From: Oscillospiraceae bacterium
GTDB lineage: Bacteria > Bacillota > Clostridia > Oscillospirales > Oscillospiraceae
Assembly (NCBI GenBank): GCA_031262405.1
Contig: JAISHS010000010.1
Span: forward strand, 1 to 55,994
DNA length: 55,994 nucleotides
Direction of reading: 5' to 3'
The position numbers were made by a program, and so were the translations under genes. Positions within the stretch are counted from its first letter, which is position 1. Each line of letters opens with the position of its first letter. Under the pieces are notes generated by a model. The model did not search any database. It saw nothing but the letters and a program-made list of their open reading frames with translations, and was not told the origin of the DNA. Below, one piece after another: positions 7,185 through 18,382 of this stretch.

Positions 7185-8920
7185 TTCTCGTTACCTCCTA
7201 TCGCGCCGAATGAGCACATCTGGACGCAGAGATCGCAGCCCACGCAGAGCGTTCCGTCGATTTGAGCCTTCTTGTCGATGAAGCTGATTGCCGGGCAGCC
7301 GATTGTCATGCACAGGCGGCAGCTCTTGCATTTTTCCTTGTCGATTTTGAGTGCCGGTGCGGTCTTAACGCCGGGCAGCAGCACGCAGGGGCGGCGGGAG
7401 ATAATAACAGACGGCTCGCTCTTTTCCAGCTCCTCTTGAATAACCGCCTTCATCTCCGCCATGGCGTAGGGGTCGCAGACGCGGACGTTCTTGACGCCGA
7501 CGGCCTCGCAGAGCTTCTCGAGCGAGATTGCGGGAGCGGGCTGTCCCTTGAGGTTCTTACCGGTGGTGGGGTTTTCCTGATGGCCGGTCATGCCGGTGAT
7601 TGAGTTGTCGAGGATTATAACGGTGCTCTCTCCCTCGTTATAGATGATGTTGACGAGCCCCGTTATGCCGCTGTGCATGAAGGTGCTGTCGCCGATAACG
7701 GCAACGCTCTTTTTGGCGCTCTCGGGGCCGCGGGCGGTGTTGAAGCCATGCAGGCCGGAGATGGAAGCGCCCATGCAGACTGTGGTGTCCAGAGCGTTCA
7801 GCGGAGCCAGTGCGCCTAGGGTATAGCAGCCTATGTCGCCGGAGACGAAGACGCCCAGCTTAGATAGGGTGTAGAAGATGCCGCGGTGGGGGCAGCCGGG
7901 GCAGAGGATGGGCGGGCGGGGGGGGACAGCTTCGCCAAAATCGACGGCGTCGGGGGTAGCCTTTCCGAGCGCCTTGAGAATCTTGTTCTGCGAGAGCTCA
8001 CCGAGCAGTCCGAAGAGGTCCTTTCCGCCGTCCACCTTAATGCCAAGCGCGCGGACGTGGTTTTCGATTATGGGGTCAAGCTCCTCGACGACGATGAGCT
8101 TGCCGACCTTTGCGGCAAAGTCACGGATGAGTTTTACGGGCAGGGGATTTGTCATCCCGATTTTGAGAATACTCGCGTCGGGCGCGCCCTCACGCAGATA
8201 CTGATAGCAGACGCCGGAGGTTATGTAGCCGACGGAGCGGTCCTCGCCGAGCTCGACGCGGTTAATTCCGCTCGTCTCCGACCACTCGCGGGCAGCCTCC
8301 ATACGCTCCTCCACGAAGGGGTGGCGGCGGATGGCGTTGCCGGGCATCATGACGTATTTAGCGGGGTTCTTTTCATAGGGGAGCAGCCCCTTGTCCACAC
8401 GCTCATTAAGCTGAACGAGACTCTGGGAGTGGGCTACGCGGGTGGCGGTGCGGAGCAGGACGGGGGTGTCGAACTTCTCGGACAGGTCATAGGCGAGCTT
8501 TGTAAACTCCAAGCACTCCGCGCTGTCCGAGGGCTCGAGCATGGGGATTTTGGAGGCAATCGCGTGGTGGCGGGAGTCCTGTTCGTTTTGGCTGGAGTGC
8601 ATTCCGGGGTCGTCCGCCACGGCGATAACCATGCCGGCGTTTACGCCCGTATAGGAGACGGTGAAGAGGGGGTCTGCCGCCACGTTCAGGCCGACGTGCT
8701 TCATCGCACAGAAGCTTCTCGCGCCGCCGATTGACGCGCCGATTGCGGCCTCCATAGCAACCTTTTCGTTGGGCGCCCACTCGGCGTATATCTCGTCATA
8801 TTTGGCGGCGGCCTCCGAGATTTCCGTGGACGGCGTTCCGGGATAGGACGACAGGAAGCGGCAGCCCGCCTCATATAGTCCCCGGGCAACGGCCTCGTTG
8901 CCCAGCATGAGTTGTTTCAT
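7181..8920 (-). CDS. iorA: Indolepyruvate:ferredoxin oxidoreductase, alpha subunit
   Basis: The 579-residue product carries the pyrimidine-binding domain at the N-terminus, a thiamine diphosphate domain (GDSTFMHSGITGLVN and a following ILDN), and a C-terminal 2[4Fe-4S] ferredoxin domain with cysteines at 531, 534, 537, 542 and 559, 562, 565, 569. The C-terminal clusters pass electrons to an external ferredoxin. The ATG at 8920 follows AAAGGGGAC. Promoter 9015-9043 serves iorA-iorB-smr. The operon indicates fermentation of aromatic amino acids. The ferredoxin gene at 49242 is one possible electron acceptor, which is inference only. Confidence 0.95.
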   Translation of the reverse strand: MKQLMLGNEAVARGLYEAGCRFLSSYPGTPSTEISEAAAKYDEIYAEWAPNEKVAMEAAIGASIGGARSFCAMKHVGLNVAADPLFTVSYTGVNAGMVIAVADDPGMHSSQNEQDSRHHAIASKIPMLEPSDSAECLEFTKLAYDLSEKFDTPVLLRTATRVAHSQSLVQLNERVDKGLLPYEKNPAKYVMMPGNAIRRHPFVEERMEAAREWSETSGINRVELGEDRSVGYITSGVCYQYLREGAPDASILKIGMTNPLPVKLIRDFAAKVGKLIVVEELDPIIENHVRALGIKVDGGKDLFGLLGELSQNKILKALGKATPDAVDFGEAVPPRPPILCPGCPHRGIFYTLSKLGVFVSGDIGCYTLGALAPLNALDTTVCMGASISGLHGFNTARGPESAKKSVAVIGDSTFMHSGITGLVNIIYNEGESTVIILDNSITGMTGHQENPTTGKNLKGQPAPAISLEKLCEAVGVKNVRVCDPYAMAEMKAVIQEELEKSEPSVIISRRPCVLLPGVKTAPALKIDKEKCKSCRLCMTIGCPAISFIDKKAQIDGTLCVGCDLCVQMCSFGAIGGNEK

Positions 8921-9014
8921 CTTAATAAGTCCCCTTTCTGACAGGAGTTATGTATTAGCTTAAGGGAAAAAGTCTTGCAGTCAGGTTCTGATATGAACCA
9001 CGCCGACTATACAG

Positions 9015-9043
9015 ATTTTATAACAAATTAAGAAGTCGGTCAA
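9015..9043 (-). promoter_or_regulatory. Promoter of iorA-iorB-smr
   Basis: On the minus strand TTGACC (9038-9043), a 17-base spacer and TAAAAT (9015-9020). A small hairpin (GGTTC/GAACC, 8984-8999) lies in the leader of about 90 bases. Confidence 0.65.
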
Positions 9044-9060
9044 TGTGAAATATGTACAAT

Positions 9061-10548
9061 TTATTTGGGATGATATAGCTTTCTTGTCTGGTATTTCGGC
9101 TCGTAAGTGATGTTCACGCCGAGATGCTGGAATACATTTTCGTCCACGCGGGACAAAATTACCGTCGCGTGCGCCTCGCAGCCGCGCAATCGGGGCAGCT
9201 GATCCACGGCCTGACAGGCGGTGGGATTGGTCAGCCCGCAGATTGACAGGGCGATTAACACCTCGTCTGTGTGCAGACGGGGGTTGCGCCCGCCGAGATG
9301 CTCGGTTTTGAGCTTTTGTATCGGCTCGATTATGCCGGGGGACATGAGAAGCTGGTCGTCCGGTATGCCGCCGAGGTGCTTTAGCGCGTTCAGCAGACAG
9401 GCGGAGGCGGAGCCGAGAAGGGAGCTGGTCTTGCCGGTGATGATTGCGCCGTCGGGAAGCTCGAGCGCGACGGCGGGCGCATCAGTCTCCTCCGCGCGTT
9501 TTAGGGCGGGGGGTACTACGCTTCTGTCGGAGGTGGTCAGCCCCAAGCGGTTCATGAGCATCTCGATCTTGAGCAGCTCATTCTGAGAGGCGTTGCCCTG
9601 ACGAAGGGAGCAGGCGGTATTGAAGTACCGTCGGATAATCTCCTGCTTGCCGGCATAGGAGACGGCGTCCTCATCCGAGATGCAAAAACCCGCCATATTC
9701 ACGCCCATGTCTGTCGGGCTTTTGTAAATCTTATCGCCGCTTATCTCGCGCAGCATAGCGCTGAGCACCGGAAAAATCTCGACGTCGCGGTTGTAGTTTA
9801 CGGTGGTCTCGCCGTAGGCGTCCAGATGGAAGGGGTCAATCATGTTTACGTCGTCGAGGTCCGCCGTCGCGGCCTCGTAGGCGAGGTTGACGGAGTGACC
9901 GAGGGGTAAATTCCAAATTGGGAAGGTCTCGAACTTCGCGTAACCGGCGGCGACGCCGCGCTTGTGCTCGTGGTAGAGCTGAGACAGGCAGGCCGCCATT
10001 TTTCCGCTGCCGGGTCCGGGGGCGGTTACGACGATGAGAGAGCGGCTGGTCTCGATATATTCGTTTTTCCCGTAGCCGCGCTCACTGACTATGAGCGGAA
10101 TGTTCGCGGGGTACTCGGGGATTATATAGTGGCGGTAGACCTTGAGTCCCAGCTGCTCGAGGCGGGTCTGGAAGGCCTCCGCCGCCGGTTGGGCGGCGTA
10201 ATGGGTTATGACGACGCTTCCGACATACAGGCCGCTGGCGCGAAAGGCGTCCACCAAGCGCAGCAGGTCTAGGTCATAGGTTATGCCGAGGTCGCCGCGA
10301 ACCTTGTTGCGCTCTATGTCGTTGGCGTTGATGACGACGACGATTTCGGCGTCCTCCGACATCTCCATGAGCATCCGCACCTTCGTGTCCGGCTCAAAGC
10401 CAGGCAGCACGCGCGCGGCGTGGTAGTCGTCGAAGAGCTTTCCGCCGAACTCGAGGTAGAGCTTGCCGCCGAAAAGCTCGATGCGCTCCTTGATTTTTTG
10501 AGATTGCAGCTTCACATATTTGTCGTTGTCGAAGCCCGTCTTTGTCAT
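9061..10548 (-). CDS. DUF1846 family protein
   Basis: The 495-residue product matches the widespread DUF1846 (UPF0371) family of about 500 residues, whose biochemical role is not established. Visible features are an alpha/beta N-terminal half, the glycine-rich GPGSGK at 178-183 that resembles a nucleotide-binding loop, and a C-terminal part ending TYEPKYQTRKLYHPK. The frame extends 41 codons upstream, but the ATG at 10548 was chosen because GGAGGAAAACAGATAT precedes it and the family start (MTKTGFDNDKYVKLQSQKI) fits. It is monocistronic, with promoter 10588-10616. Confidence 0.9.
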   Translation of the reverse strand: MTKTGFDNDKYVKLQSQKIKERIELFGGKLYLEFGGKLFDDYHAARVLPGFEPDTKVRMLMEMSEDAEIVVVINANDIERNKVRGDLGITYDLDLLRLVDAFRASGLYVGSVVITHYAAQPAAEAFQTRLEQLGLKVYRHYIIPEYPANIPLIVSERGYGKNEYIETSRSLIVVTAPGPGSGKMAACLSQLYHEHKRGVAAGYAKFETFPIWNLPLGHSVNLAYEAATADLDDVNMIDPFHLDAYGETTVNYNRDVEIFPVLSAMLREISGDKIYKSPTDMGVNMAGFCISDEDAVSYAGKQEIIRRYFNTACSLRQGNASQNELLKIEMLMNRLGLTTSDRSVVPPALKRAEETDAPAVALELPDGAIITGKTSSLLGSASACLLNALKHLGGIPDDQLLMSPGIIEPIQKLKTEHLGGRNPRLHTDEVLIALSICGLTNPTACQAVDQLPRLRGCEAHATVILSRVDENVFQHLGVNITYEPKYQTRKLYHPK

Positions 10549-10587
10549 ATATCTGTTTTCCTCCGTCGAATTCTTGCACCGAAGACC

Positions 10588-10616
10588 ATTATAGTACAAA
10601 TTCCGAGAGGGTTCAA
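10588..10616 (-). promoter_or_regulatory. Promoter of the DUF1846 gene
   Basis: On the minus strand TTGAAC (10611-10616), a 17-base spacer and a perfect TATAAT (10588-10593). Confidence 0.8.
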
Positions 10617-10660
10617 ATCTTTTTTGGGATGAAAATAAAAATAGCATTTTCCAACACAAT

Positions 10661-10695
10661 GAATGAGGCAAGGACTTTTGTTCCTTGCCTCATTC
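10661..10695 (-). terminator. Terminator of padR-DUF2812
   Basis: GAATGAGGCAAGGA and TCCTTGCCTCATTC form a perfect 14-bp stem. The final codons of the DUF2812 gene lie inside the upstream arm, so the stem forms right at the stop codon. Confidence 0.8.
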
Positions 10696-11232
10696 GTGCA
10701 GTGTTCTATCCTTTTTCAGCTTCCTCAGCATTCGCCAAAGCCTGCCGATTCCGAAGATCATCAGCACCTCCATCACAACGCAAAAGCCACCCACAAATGC
10801 CATAAAGAAGTTCTGATACTCGAGATACTGAAAGGTCATGTTCACGATATTGTACGCCATAAGCAGCGATACGATGCCGCACAGCAGGAGAATTCGGCTC
10901 ACATGGGCTATTCGCGAGTCGACGTCGGAGAAGAGGTCGAACTTCCCCAGCTCGGTCTTCTTGCGAAAAAATGCCCACCTCAAAAATGTCCCGACGCATT
11001 CCGCGCCCGTGTCCTCAACGAATCGTATGTACTGGCGGCTCACAGCGGATCCGGGCCAGCTGTTCAGCATCTCCATGCGCACGGTGTATTCCCCCGGCAG
11101 CCCTTCTTCAAAATAATATGTATTAAAGCCGACGGCAATGAGATTCAGCCCTCGCGCCGCCATCTCATTGAGCCACTTCTCCTCTTTGTCAAACTGCCAT
11201 GCCCAAAACCATTTCTTTGCTTTAACCCTCAT
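10690..11232 (-). CDS. DUF2812 membrane protein
   Basis: This 180-residue protein has a soluble N-terminal half (MRVKAKKWFWAWQFDKEEKWL, which fits DUF2812) and two predicted membrane helices at about 112-131 and 141-163. DUF2812 genes are frequently found next to a padR gene, and the molecular role is unknown. The start at 11232 overlaps the padR stop by 11 bases and has GGCAGGAAA just upstream, so the two are translationally coupled. It may be an envelope or stress function controlled by the PadR protein; this is inference. Confidence 0.85.
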   Translation of the reverse strand: MRVKAKKWFWAWQFDKEEKWLNEMAARGLNLIAVGFNTYYFEEGLPGEYTVRMEMLNSWPGSAVSRQYIRFVEDTGAECVGTFLRWAFFRKKTELGKFDLFSDVDSRIAHVSRILLLCGIVSLLMAYNIVNMTFQYLEYQNFFMAFVGGFCVVMEVLMIFGIGRLWRMLRKLKKDRTLHE

Positions 11233-11551
11233 TTTCCTGCCCCCTAATAATAGTCTCTCCGTTCGCGACAAGCTCACGCAGGCGCTCTAGCTCCCGCGAG
11301 AGAGCGCGCTTGCCGGTCTCGGTTATAACATATTCCTTCTTGCGGCTGCTATGCTCCCCCGGCAGGGCGCGAATCCAGCCGCGCTCGGCCATGGTGCTGA
11401 TAGCCCCGTAGAGCGTGCCCGCCGCGAGCGTAACCCGCCCCTTTGAGAGCGCCTCTGTCTTTTGCATGATCCCATAGCCGTGCAGCGGCGTCATGACCGA
11501 CAGCAAAATATAATAGACAGCCTCGGTCAGAGCCGCAGTCTCGTCCGCCAT
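11222..11551 (-). CDS. PadR family transcriptional regulator
   Basis: The 109-residue protein is a PadR-type winged-helix repressor: the segment AVYYILLSVMTPLHGYGIMQ and the helix-turn-helix region GTLYGAISTMAERGWI are characteristic, with a short C-terminal dimerisation helix. The ATG at 11551 was chosen over one 5 codons upstream because GGGGGGTGGA sits just before it. Its own promoter is overlapped by TATATCG/CGATATA inverted repeats, which suggests autoregulation together with the downstream DUF2812 gene. The inducer is unknown. Confidence 0.92.
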   Translation of the reverse strand: MADETAALTEAVYYILLSVMTPLHGYGIMQKTEALSKGRVTLAAGTLYGAISTMAERGWIRALPGEHSSRKKEYVITETGKRALSRELERLRELVANGETIIRGQENEG

Positions 11552-11582
11552 AATTCCACCCCCCATATATTCCGAGAACCGT

Positions 11583-11630
11583 TATATCGCTTGACGATAT
11601 AATTATAACGCCTGCCGATATAGTTGTCAA
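11583..11630 (-). promoter_or_regulatory. padR promoter with likely PadR operators
   Basis: On the minus strand consensus TTGACA (11625-11630), a 17-base spacer and TATAAT (11602-11607). TATATCG (11583-11589) and CGATATA (11595-11601) form an inverted repeat over the start region, and another CGATATA (11616-11622) lies in the spacer. The placement fits autorepression, which is inference. Confidence 0.75.
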
Positions 11631-11680
11631 GTAGATTTATTGAATAAACGAAAAATTTTTTCTGAGCGCAATGCCTTATT

Positions 11681-11709
11681 TTGACAAGTTTACATTTTCG
11701 TGTTAAAAT
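11681..11709 (+). promoter_or_regulatory. Promoter of secA
   Basis: Consensus TTGACA (11681-11686), a 17-base spacer and TAAAAT (11704-11709), about 64 bases before the secA start. Confidence 0.8.
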
Positions 11710-11772
11710 ACGCTGTTAGTTATGTTATACTCCGCTGTATATACTGTCAAATCGGGAAGGCGTTTTTATAAA

Positions 11773-14556
<2,784 letters not shown>

Positions 14557-14629
14557 CAGATAATGTGAAATAGAACTTAGCCGCCGCAGCGGTCTGCGAT
14601 AACAAAGCGAGAGGAACGAGCGACTTATC

Positions 14630-14652
14630 AAAATCACGAAGTGATTTTTTAA
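14630..14652 (+). terminator. Terminator after secA
   Basis: AAAATCAC, loop GAA, GTGATTTT with two more T. The region before it (14578-14625) is non-coding with no recognised element. Confidence 0.75.
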
Positions 14653-14693
14653 ATTAGATTGTGCGTTGACCAGAGACTTATTGAGGAAGAACT

Positions 14694-15500
14694 ATGTTTT
14701 TTACCAAACCATTCGCTGAAATGAGCTTTAATGACATGATGCTTATGCGCGCGCCGAATATTAACTTTACCCACGCCTTCACCACGCGGTTCGGGGGAGT
14801 CAGCAGCGGCGCGCTCTACAGTCTCAATCTGGGCGAGAACCGCGGGGACGAGCCGGAGAACGTGCGGGAGAATTATCGCAGGCTCTTAGAGGCGCTGGAC
14901 ATTCCCGAGCAGGAGCTGTGCTTTACAAAGCAGGTGCACGGCACGAATGTGCGTATTGTCTCCGACGCTGACAGGCGGCAGCTTTTTTCGCCCTTTCTCT
15001 ATGAGGCGGACGGGCTTGTCACGGACGTGAGGGGACTGCCGCTTATCTGCTTTTCGGCGGACTGCGTGCCGGTGCTGCTTGCAGACGAGCGCGCGGGGGT
15101 CGTAGGTGCGGTGCACTGCGGGTGGAGGAGTACGACGGCGGATATTATCGGCAAGGCGATTGATAAGATGGTGAGTCTCGGCTCCGAGCCCTCGAGCATT
15201 AACGCGGCGATAGGTCCTGCGATTGACATCTGCTGCTTCGAGACGGGGCCCGAGGTCGCGCAGGCGGTTACGAACCTGCTCGGGGACGAGTGCGAGGGCG
15301 TCTTTTTCGAGACTGCCGAAGGCAAGTTTATGGTCGACCTCAAGGAGGCGCTGCGCCGGAGGCTCATCCAGCGCGGGCTGCGTGAGGGCAATATCTCCGT
15401 CAGCGACGAGTGCACGAGCTGCAACAGCGACAGGTATTGGTCACACAGAAAAACGCGCGGGGAGAGAGGCTCTCAGGCCGCGATTATAGTGATAGGATAA
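14694..15500 (+). CDS. pgeF: PgeF/YfiH family (laccase-domain) protein
   Basis: The 268-residue product belongs to the polyphenol oxidase/laccase-domain family that includes the peptidoglycan editing factor PgeF (YlmD/YfiH). Conserved features are FTTRFGGVSSGALYSLNL at the N-terminus, the metal-site histidine in QVHG, and GAVHCGWRST. In E. coli PgeF removes wrongly incorporated L-serine from muropeptide precursors; other members have purine nucleoside phosphorylase or oxidase activity, so the exact reaction here is open. GAGGAAGAACT precedes the ATG. It ends 8 bases before the solute-binding lipoprotein gene. Confidence 0.88.
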   Translation: MFFTKPFAEMSFNDMMLMRAPNINFTHAFTTRFGGVSSGALYSLNLGENRGDEPENVRENYRRLLEALDIPEQELCFTKQVHGTNVRIVSDADRRQLFSPFLYEADGLVTDVRGLPLICFSADCVPVLLADERAGVVGAVHCGWRSTTADIIGKAIDKMVSLGSEPSSINAAIGPAIDICCFETGPEVAQAVTNLLGDECEGVFFETAEGKFMVDLKEALRRRLIQRGLREGNISVSDECTSCNSDRYWSHRKTRGERGSQAAIIVIG

Positions 15501-15508
15501 TTGAGCTT

Positions 15509-17104
15509 ATGCAGACAAAAAGTTTCAGGCGGCTCATTAATAATATAATAGCGATTGTGTTGGCGGCTTGCCTTCTGAGCGGCTGCGTCTCCGTGGTCAC
15601 GGGCGGCGAGACGCCGCTTCCGGAGATTACGGGGGGGCTTAGTCCCGAGGGCGGCTATACCGCGGCGGATGACGTTTTTTCGCTCAACTATGACAGCGAC
15701 TTTACGCTCAACCCCATGACTACGGGCGACTCCGACAACATTCTGATTACCCAGCTGATGTATGACAATGTATATGAGGTGGACAGTTCCTTCGAGGCGG
15801 CGAGCAGGGTTATAGCCAGCTCCGAGACTCAGGACGGTCTGTCTTGGTATTTCAATGTGGACGAGAGCGTAAAGTTTTGGGACGGCTCGACGCTCTCCGC
15901 GCTTGACGTTGCCTATTCCATTCAGCGGGCGATGCTCGCGCCGCGCTTTTCAAAGCGTCTGGCGAGCGTTTGGGGCGTCTCGGCGCAGACCGCGACGCGC
16001 GTTGCGGTTACGCTCAATGCTCCGAATATGCTCTTCCCGATGCTGCTGACGATTCCGGTAATTAAGAATGAGAGCATCGGCGAGCACGCGCCTCTGGGCA
16101 CGGGGGCTTTTATGCCGGACTCGGGTTTTACTAAGCTTACCCTTTTTTCCGAGCACCCGGACGCCTCGATTATGCCGATCAGCACCGTTATGCTCAAGCG
16201 TTTTGACGAGGTTGAGGATCAAATCCTCGCCTTTGAAAACTCGGAGCTGGATTTGGTGGTGAACGATCCGACGAGCCTGACCAATCTCGGCTATGGCAGC
16301 GCGAACGACTCGCGCTATTATCCGACGACGAATTTGCACTATCTGGGCTTCAACAGCCAGAGCGCCTTTTTCTCGAGCGCGGAGGTCCGCCACGCGATGA
16401 CCTTTGCCATTAACCGCGAGAGCATAGTCAGCGAGGCCATGGGCGGCGCGGCCTCGGCGGCGGCTATGCCGATAAGCCCCGCCAGCGCCCTCTATAACAG
16501 CAGTTACGCGGAGCTGATTTCATATTCCGTCAGCAAGAGCCGTGACGCCTTTGAGGGGGCGGGGGTGAAGGACCTCGACAGCGACGGTAAGCGCGAATTT
16601 ATGTACGGCGAGAACCAAATGGAGATTGACCTCGATTTCATCGTGTGCTCCGACAGCCCGCAGAAGGTTGCGGCGGCGCGGATAATCACGGAGAGCCTAA
16701 CTAATCTCGGGATAACCGTCCAGCTGAGGGAGCTATTATGGAATGAATATAATTTCGCGCTTTCCCAAGGCGAATTTGATATGTATTACGCCGAGACGAT
16801 GATGACGGCGGACTTTAACCCAGGCCAGCTTGTTCTCGAGGACGGCGCGCTCAACTACGGCGGCTTTGAGAATCTTGTTATGGAGCAGAGGATTAAGAGC
16901 TTTTTGGCGGCGACGGATGAGACGCGTGGGCGCGAGGTCGATCTTTTGACCAAATATTTAACGGACACGGCGCCGATCGTCGCTGTTTGCTTCGAGCGGC
17001 ATCAGGTTATCACGCACCGGAACATAATCTCAAATATGAGACCCAGTCAGTTCAATATTTTCCAGAACATTCAGGAATGGATAGTTGATTTAGGGACGGC
17101 CTAA
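15509..17104 (+). CDS. Peptide-type ABC transporter substrate-binding lipoprotein (SBP family 5)
   Basis: The 531-residue product begins with a lipoprotein signal peptide; the lipobox LLSGC places the lipidated cysteine at residue 26. The mature part follows the family 5 (DppA/OppA) pattern, for example LNYDSDFTLNPMTTGDSDN, VKFWDGSTLSALDVAYSIQRA and VRHAMTFAINRESIV. It is thus an extracellular membrane-anchored receptor for peptides or similar solutes. No permease or ATPase genes are adjacent, so it is an orphan receptor that must use a transporter encoded elsewhere or serve another purpose. The start was chosen to give the signal peptide; the upstream frame overlaps pgeF. Confidence 0.9.
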   Translation: MQTKSFRRLINNIIAIVLAACLLSGCVSVVTGGETPLPEITGGLSPEGGYTAADDVFSLNYDSDFTLNPMTTGDSDNILITQLMYDNVYEVDSSFEAASRVIASSETQDGLSWYFNVDESVKFWDGSTLSALDVAYSIQRAMLAPRFSKRLASVWGVSAQTATRVAVTLNAPNMLFPMLLTIPVIKNESIGEHAPLGTGAFMPDSGFTKLTLFSEHPDASIMPISTVMLKRFDEVEDQILAFENSELDLVVNDPTSLTNLGYGSANDSRYYPTTNLHYLGFNSQSAFFSSAEVRHAMTFAINRESIVSEAMGGAASAAAMPISPASALYNSSYAELISYSVSKSRDAFEGAGVKDLDSDGKREFMYGENQMEIDLDFIVCSDSPQKVAAARIITESLTNLGITVQLRELLWNEYNFALSQGEFDMYYAETMMTADFNPGQLVLEDGALNYGGFENLVMEQRIKSFLAATDETRGREVDLLTKYLTDTAPIVAVCFERHQVITHRNIISNMRPSQFNIFQNIQEWIVDLGTA

Positions 17105-17135
17105 TAAATCGGAGTTTCCAAAGGAGGCGCATGAT

Positions 17136-17516
17136 ATGACAGACAGAGAGCTTCTAAACATGGCAAAGCTCGCAGGCCAGCGCGCTTATGCCCCCTATTC
17201 GCGCTTTAAGGTAGGCGCGGCCATTGAGACCGAGAGCGGAAAGGTGTTCACGGGCTGCAACATCGAAAACGCCGCCTTAGGCTGTACGATTTGCGCGGAG
17301 CGCGTGGCGGTCGGCAAGGCGGTCAGCGAGGGTGAGCGTAGCTTCAAGCGGATAGCTATCTATGGCGAGGGTACCGATTACTGCTTCCCCTGCGGGAGCT
17401 GCCGTCAGGTGCTCGCGGAGTTCTCCCCGGACATTGAGGTGCTCTGCACCCGCGACACGGGCGGCTATGTGAGCTATAAGCTGAATGATCTTCTGCCGCA
17501 CTCATTTAAGCTTTAG
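17136..17516 (+). CDS. cdd: Cytidine deaminase
   Basis: This enzyme deaminates cytidine and deoxycytidine to uridine and deoxyuridine in pyrimidine salvage. The 126-residue length fits the tetrameric homogeneous class. The zinc site is complete: TICAERVAV with C53 and catalytic E55, and PCGSCRQ with C86 and C89. The ATG follows AAAGGAGGCGCATGAT. It is 31 bases after the lipoprotein gene and may share its transcript. No terminator is obvious before the ribosomal promoter at 17592. Confidence 0.97.
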   Translation: MTDRELLNMAKLAGQRAYAPYSRFKVGAAIETESGKVFTGCNIENAALGCTICAERVAVGKAVSEGERSFKRIAIYGEGTDYCFPCGSCRQVLAEFSPDIEVLCTRDTGGYVSYKLNDLLPHSFKL

Positions 17517-17591
17517 GACTTTTGAATACTTAGATTTCGTTTGGCGTCGGCAAGCCCCGAGAAAAAAATAATTAAATACAACAAAAAAGTG

Positions 17592-17620
17592 TTGACAGGA
17601 TTTGACTTATCTGTTATCTT
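17592..17620 (+). promoter_or_regulatory. Promoter of the S10-spc-alpha supercluster
   Basis: Consensus TTGACA (17592-17597), a 17-base spacer and TATCTT (17615-17620), preceded by an A-rich tract that could be an UP element. It starts a leader of about 300 bases. Confidence 0.85.
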
Positions 17621-17627
17621 AGTTGGG

Positions 17628-17929
17628 CGCGTGCAAAGGGTGTAGTATGCCTTGGCGCGCTATGCGATGAAGCGGGAGATTGCGAACATTTGTTCGGGCA
17701 CTTTCGTGGAGTATGTCCGTGCCGGCGAGAGGTCGGCAGTAATCGGGCGGTTGAGAACGTTCCTGTAACACCTGAGGCACTTGGGCGGAGTTTTCACCGG
17801 AATAGCAGTTTCCGGTTTGTTTTTTGAGGCTCGCTGATACGCACGGCAAGGTGTTCGGAAAATTTTCACCGGACGCAAAATAAGCCGGGCGAAGCAGTCG
17901 CCGGGGAAAAATGCAACGGAGGAATTATC
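17628..17929 (+). promoter_or_regulatory. Structured S10 operon leader
   Basis: No gene is visible between the promoter and rpsJ. The leader contains hairpins at about 17681-17694 (CGAAC/GTTCG) and in the region 17731-17746 (TGCCG/CGGCA), a terminator-like hairpin at 17796-17825, and a second copy of TTTTCACCGGA near 17863-17874. A long leader with an internal terminator suggests control by attenuation. The factor is unknown; E. coli uses L4 on an S10 leader, but homology to that site is not claimed. Confidence 0.55.
17796..17825 (+). terminator. Terminator-like hairpin inside the S10 leader
   Basis: ACCGGAA (17796-17802) pairs with TTCCGGT (17810-17816) around a 7-base loop, followed by TTGTTTTTT (17817-17825). 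It lies about 105 bases before the rpsJ start codon, so it would end most transcripts early unless overridden. Confidence 0.65.
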
Positions 17930-18244
17930 ATGGCTGCAAGTAAAAAAGTGGTGCGCATAAGGCTCAAGGCCTATGACCACCAGCTGATCGACAAGGCTGC
18001 GGAGAAGATAGTCGAGACCGCCAAGCGCACAGACGCGAAGGTCTCCGGCCCCATTCCGCTGCCCACCAAGAAGGAGATCGTTACGATTCTCCGCGCCGTT
18101 CACAAGTATAAGGACAGCCGCGAGCAGTTTGAGCGCCGCACGCACAAGCGCCTTATCGACATCACCAATCCCACGCAAAAGACCGTAGAGGCTCTCACAA
18201 ACCTTGAGCTGCCCGCCGGTATCGAAATCGAAATGAAACTGTAA
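17930..18244 (+). CDS. rpsJ: 30S ribosomal protein S10
   Basis: S10 is a 30S head protein that also binds NusB in transcription antitermination. The 104-residue product contains the conserved [20 protein letters not shown] and a loop with [18 protein letters not shown] precedes the ATG. It is the first gene of the supercluster, followed by an unusually long 138-base gap before rplC that carries an AT-rich repeat (18312-18350). Confidence 0.98.
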   Translation: MAASKKVVRIRLKAYDHQLIDKAAEKIVETAKRTDAKVSGPIPLPTKKEIVTILRAVHKYKDSREQFERRTHKRLIDITNPTQKTVEALTNLELPAGIEIEMKL

Positions 18245-18311
18245 ACAACCTTTTGTCTGAAACGTACAGACAAGGGTCATGTTGAGGCAGAACACAGATG
18301 TAACCAATAGT

Positions 18312-18350
18312 AGAATATCTATTATCTTTTATCTATTATCTGTTATCTGC
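18312..18350 (-). repeat. AT-rich AGATAATAGATA repeat inside the S10 operon
   Basis: Read on the minus strand this is GCAGATAACAGATAATAGAT followed by AAAAGATAATAGATATTC. It closely matches the repeat at 52048-52075 and the ones at 38423 and 43795. Its presence between rpsJ and rplC interrupts an otherwise tightly packed operon. Confidence 0.75.
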
Positions 18351-18382
18351 CCTCAACCAATAACCTTTAAGGAGGAAATATA

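Noticed and set aside
8984..8999. GGTTC/GAACC hairpin in the iorA leader as a terminator or riboswitch
   Set aside because: The stem is only 5 bp and no T run follows at the right distance.
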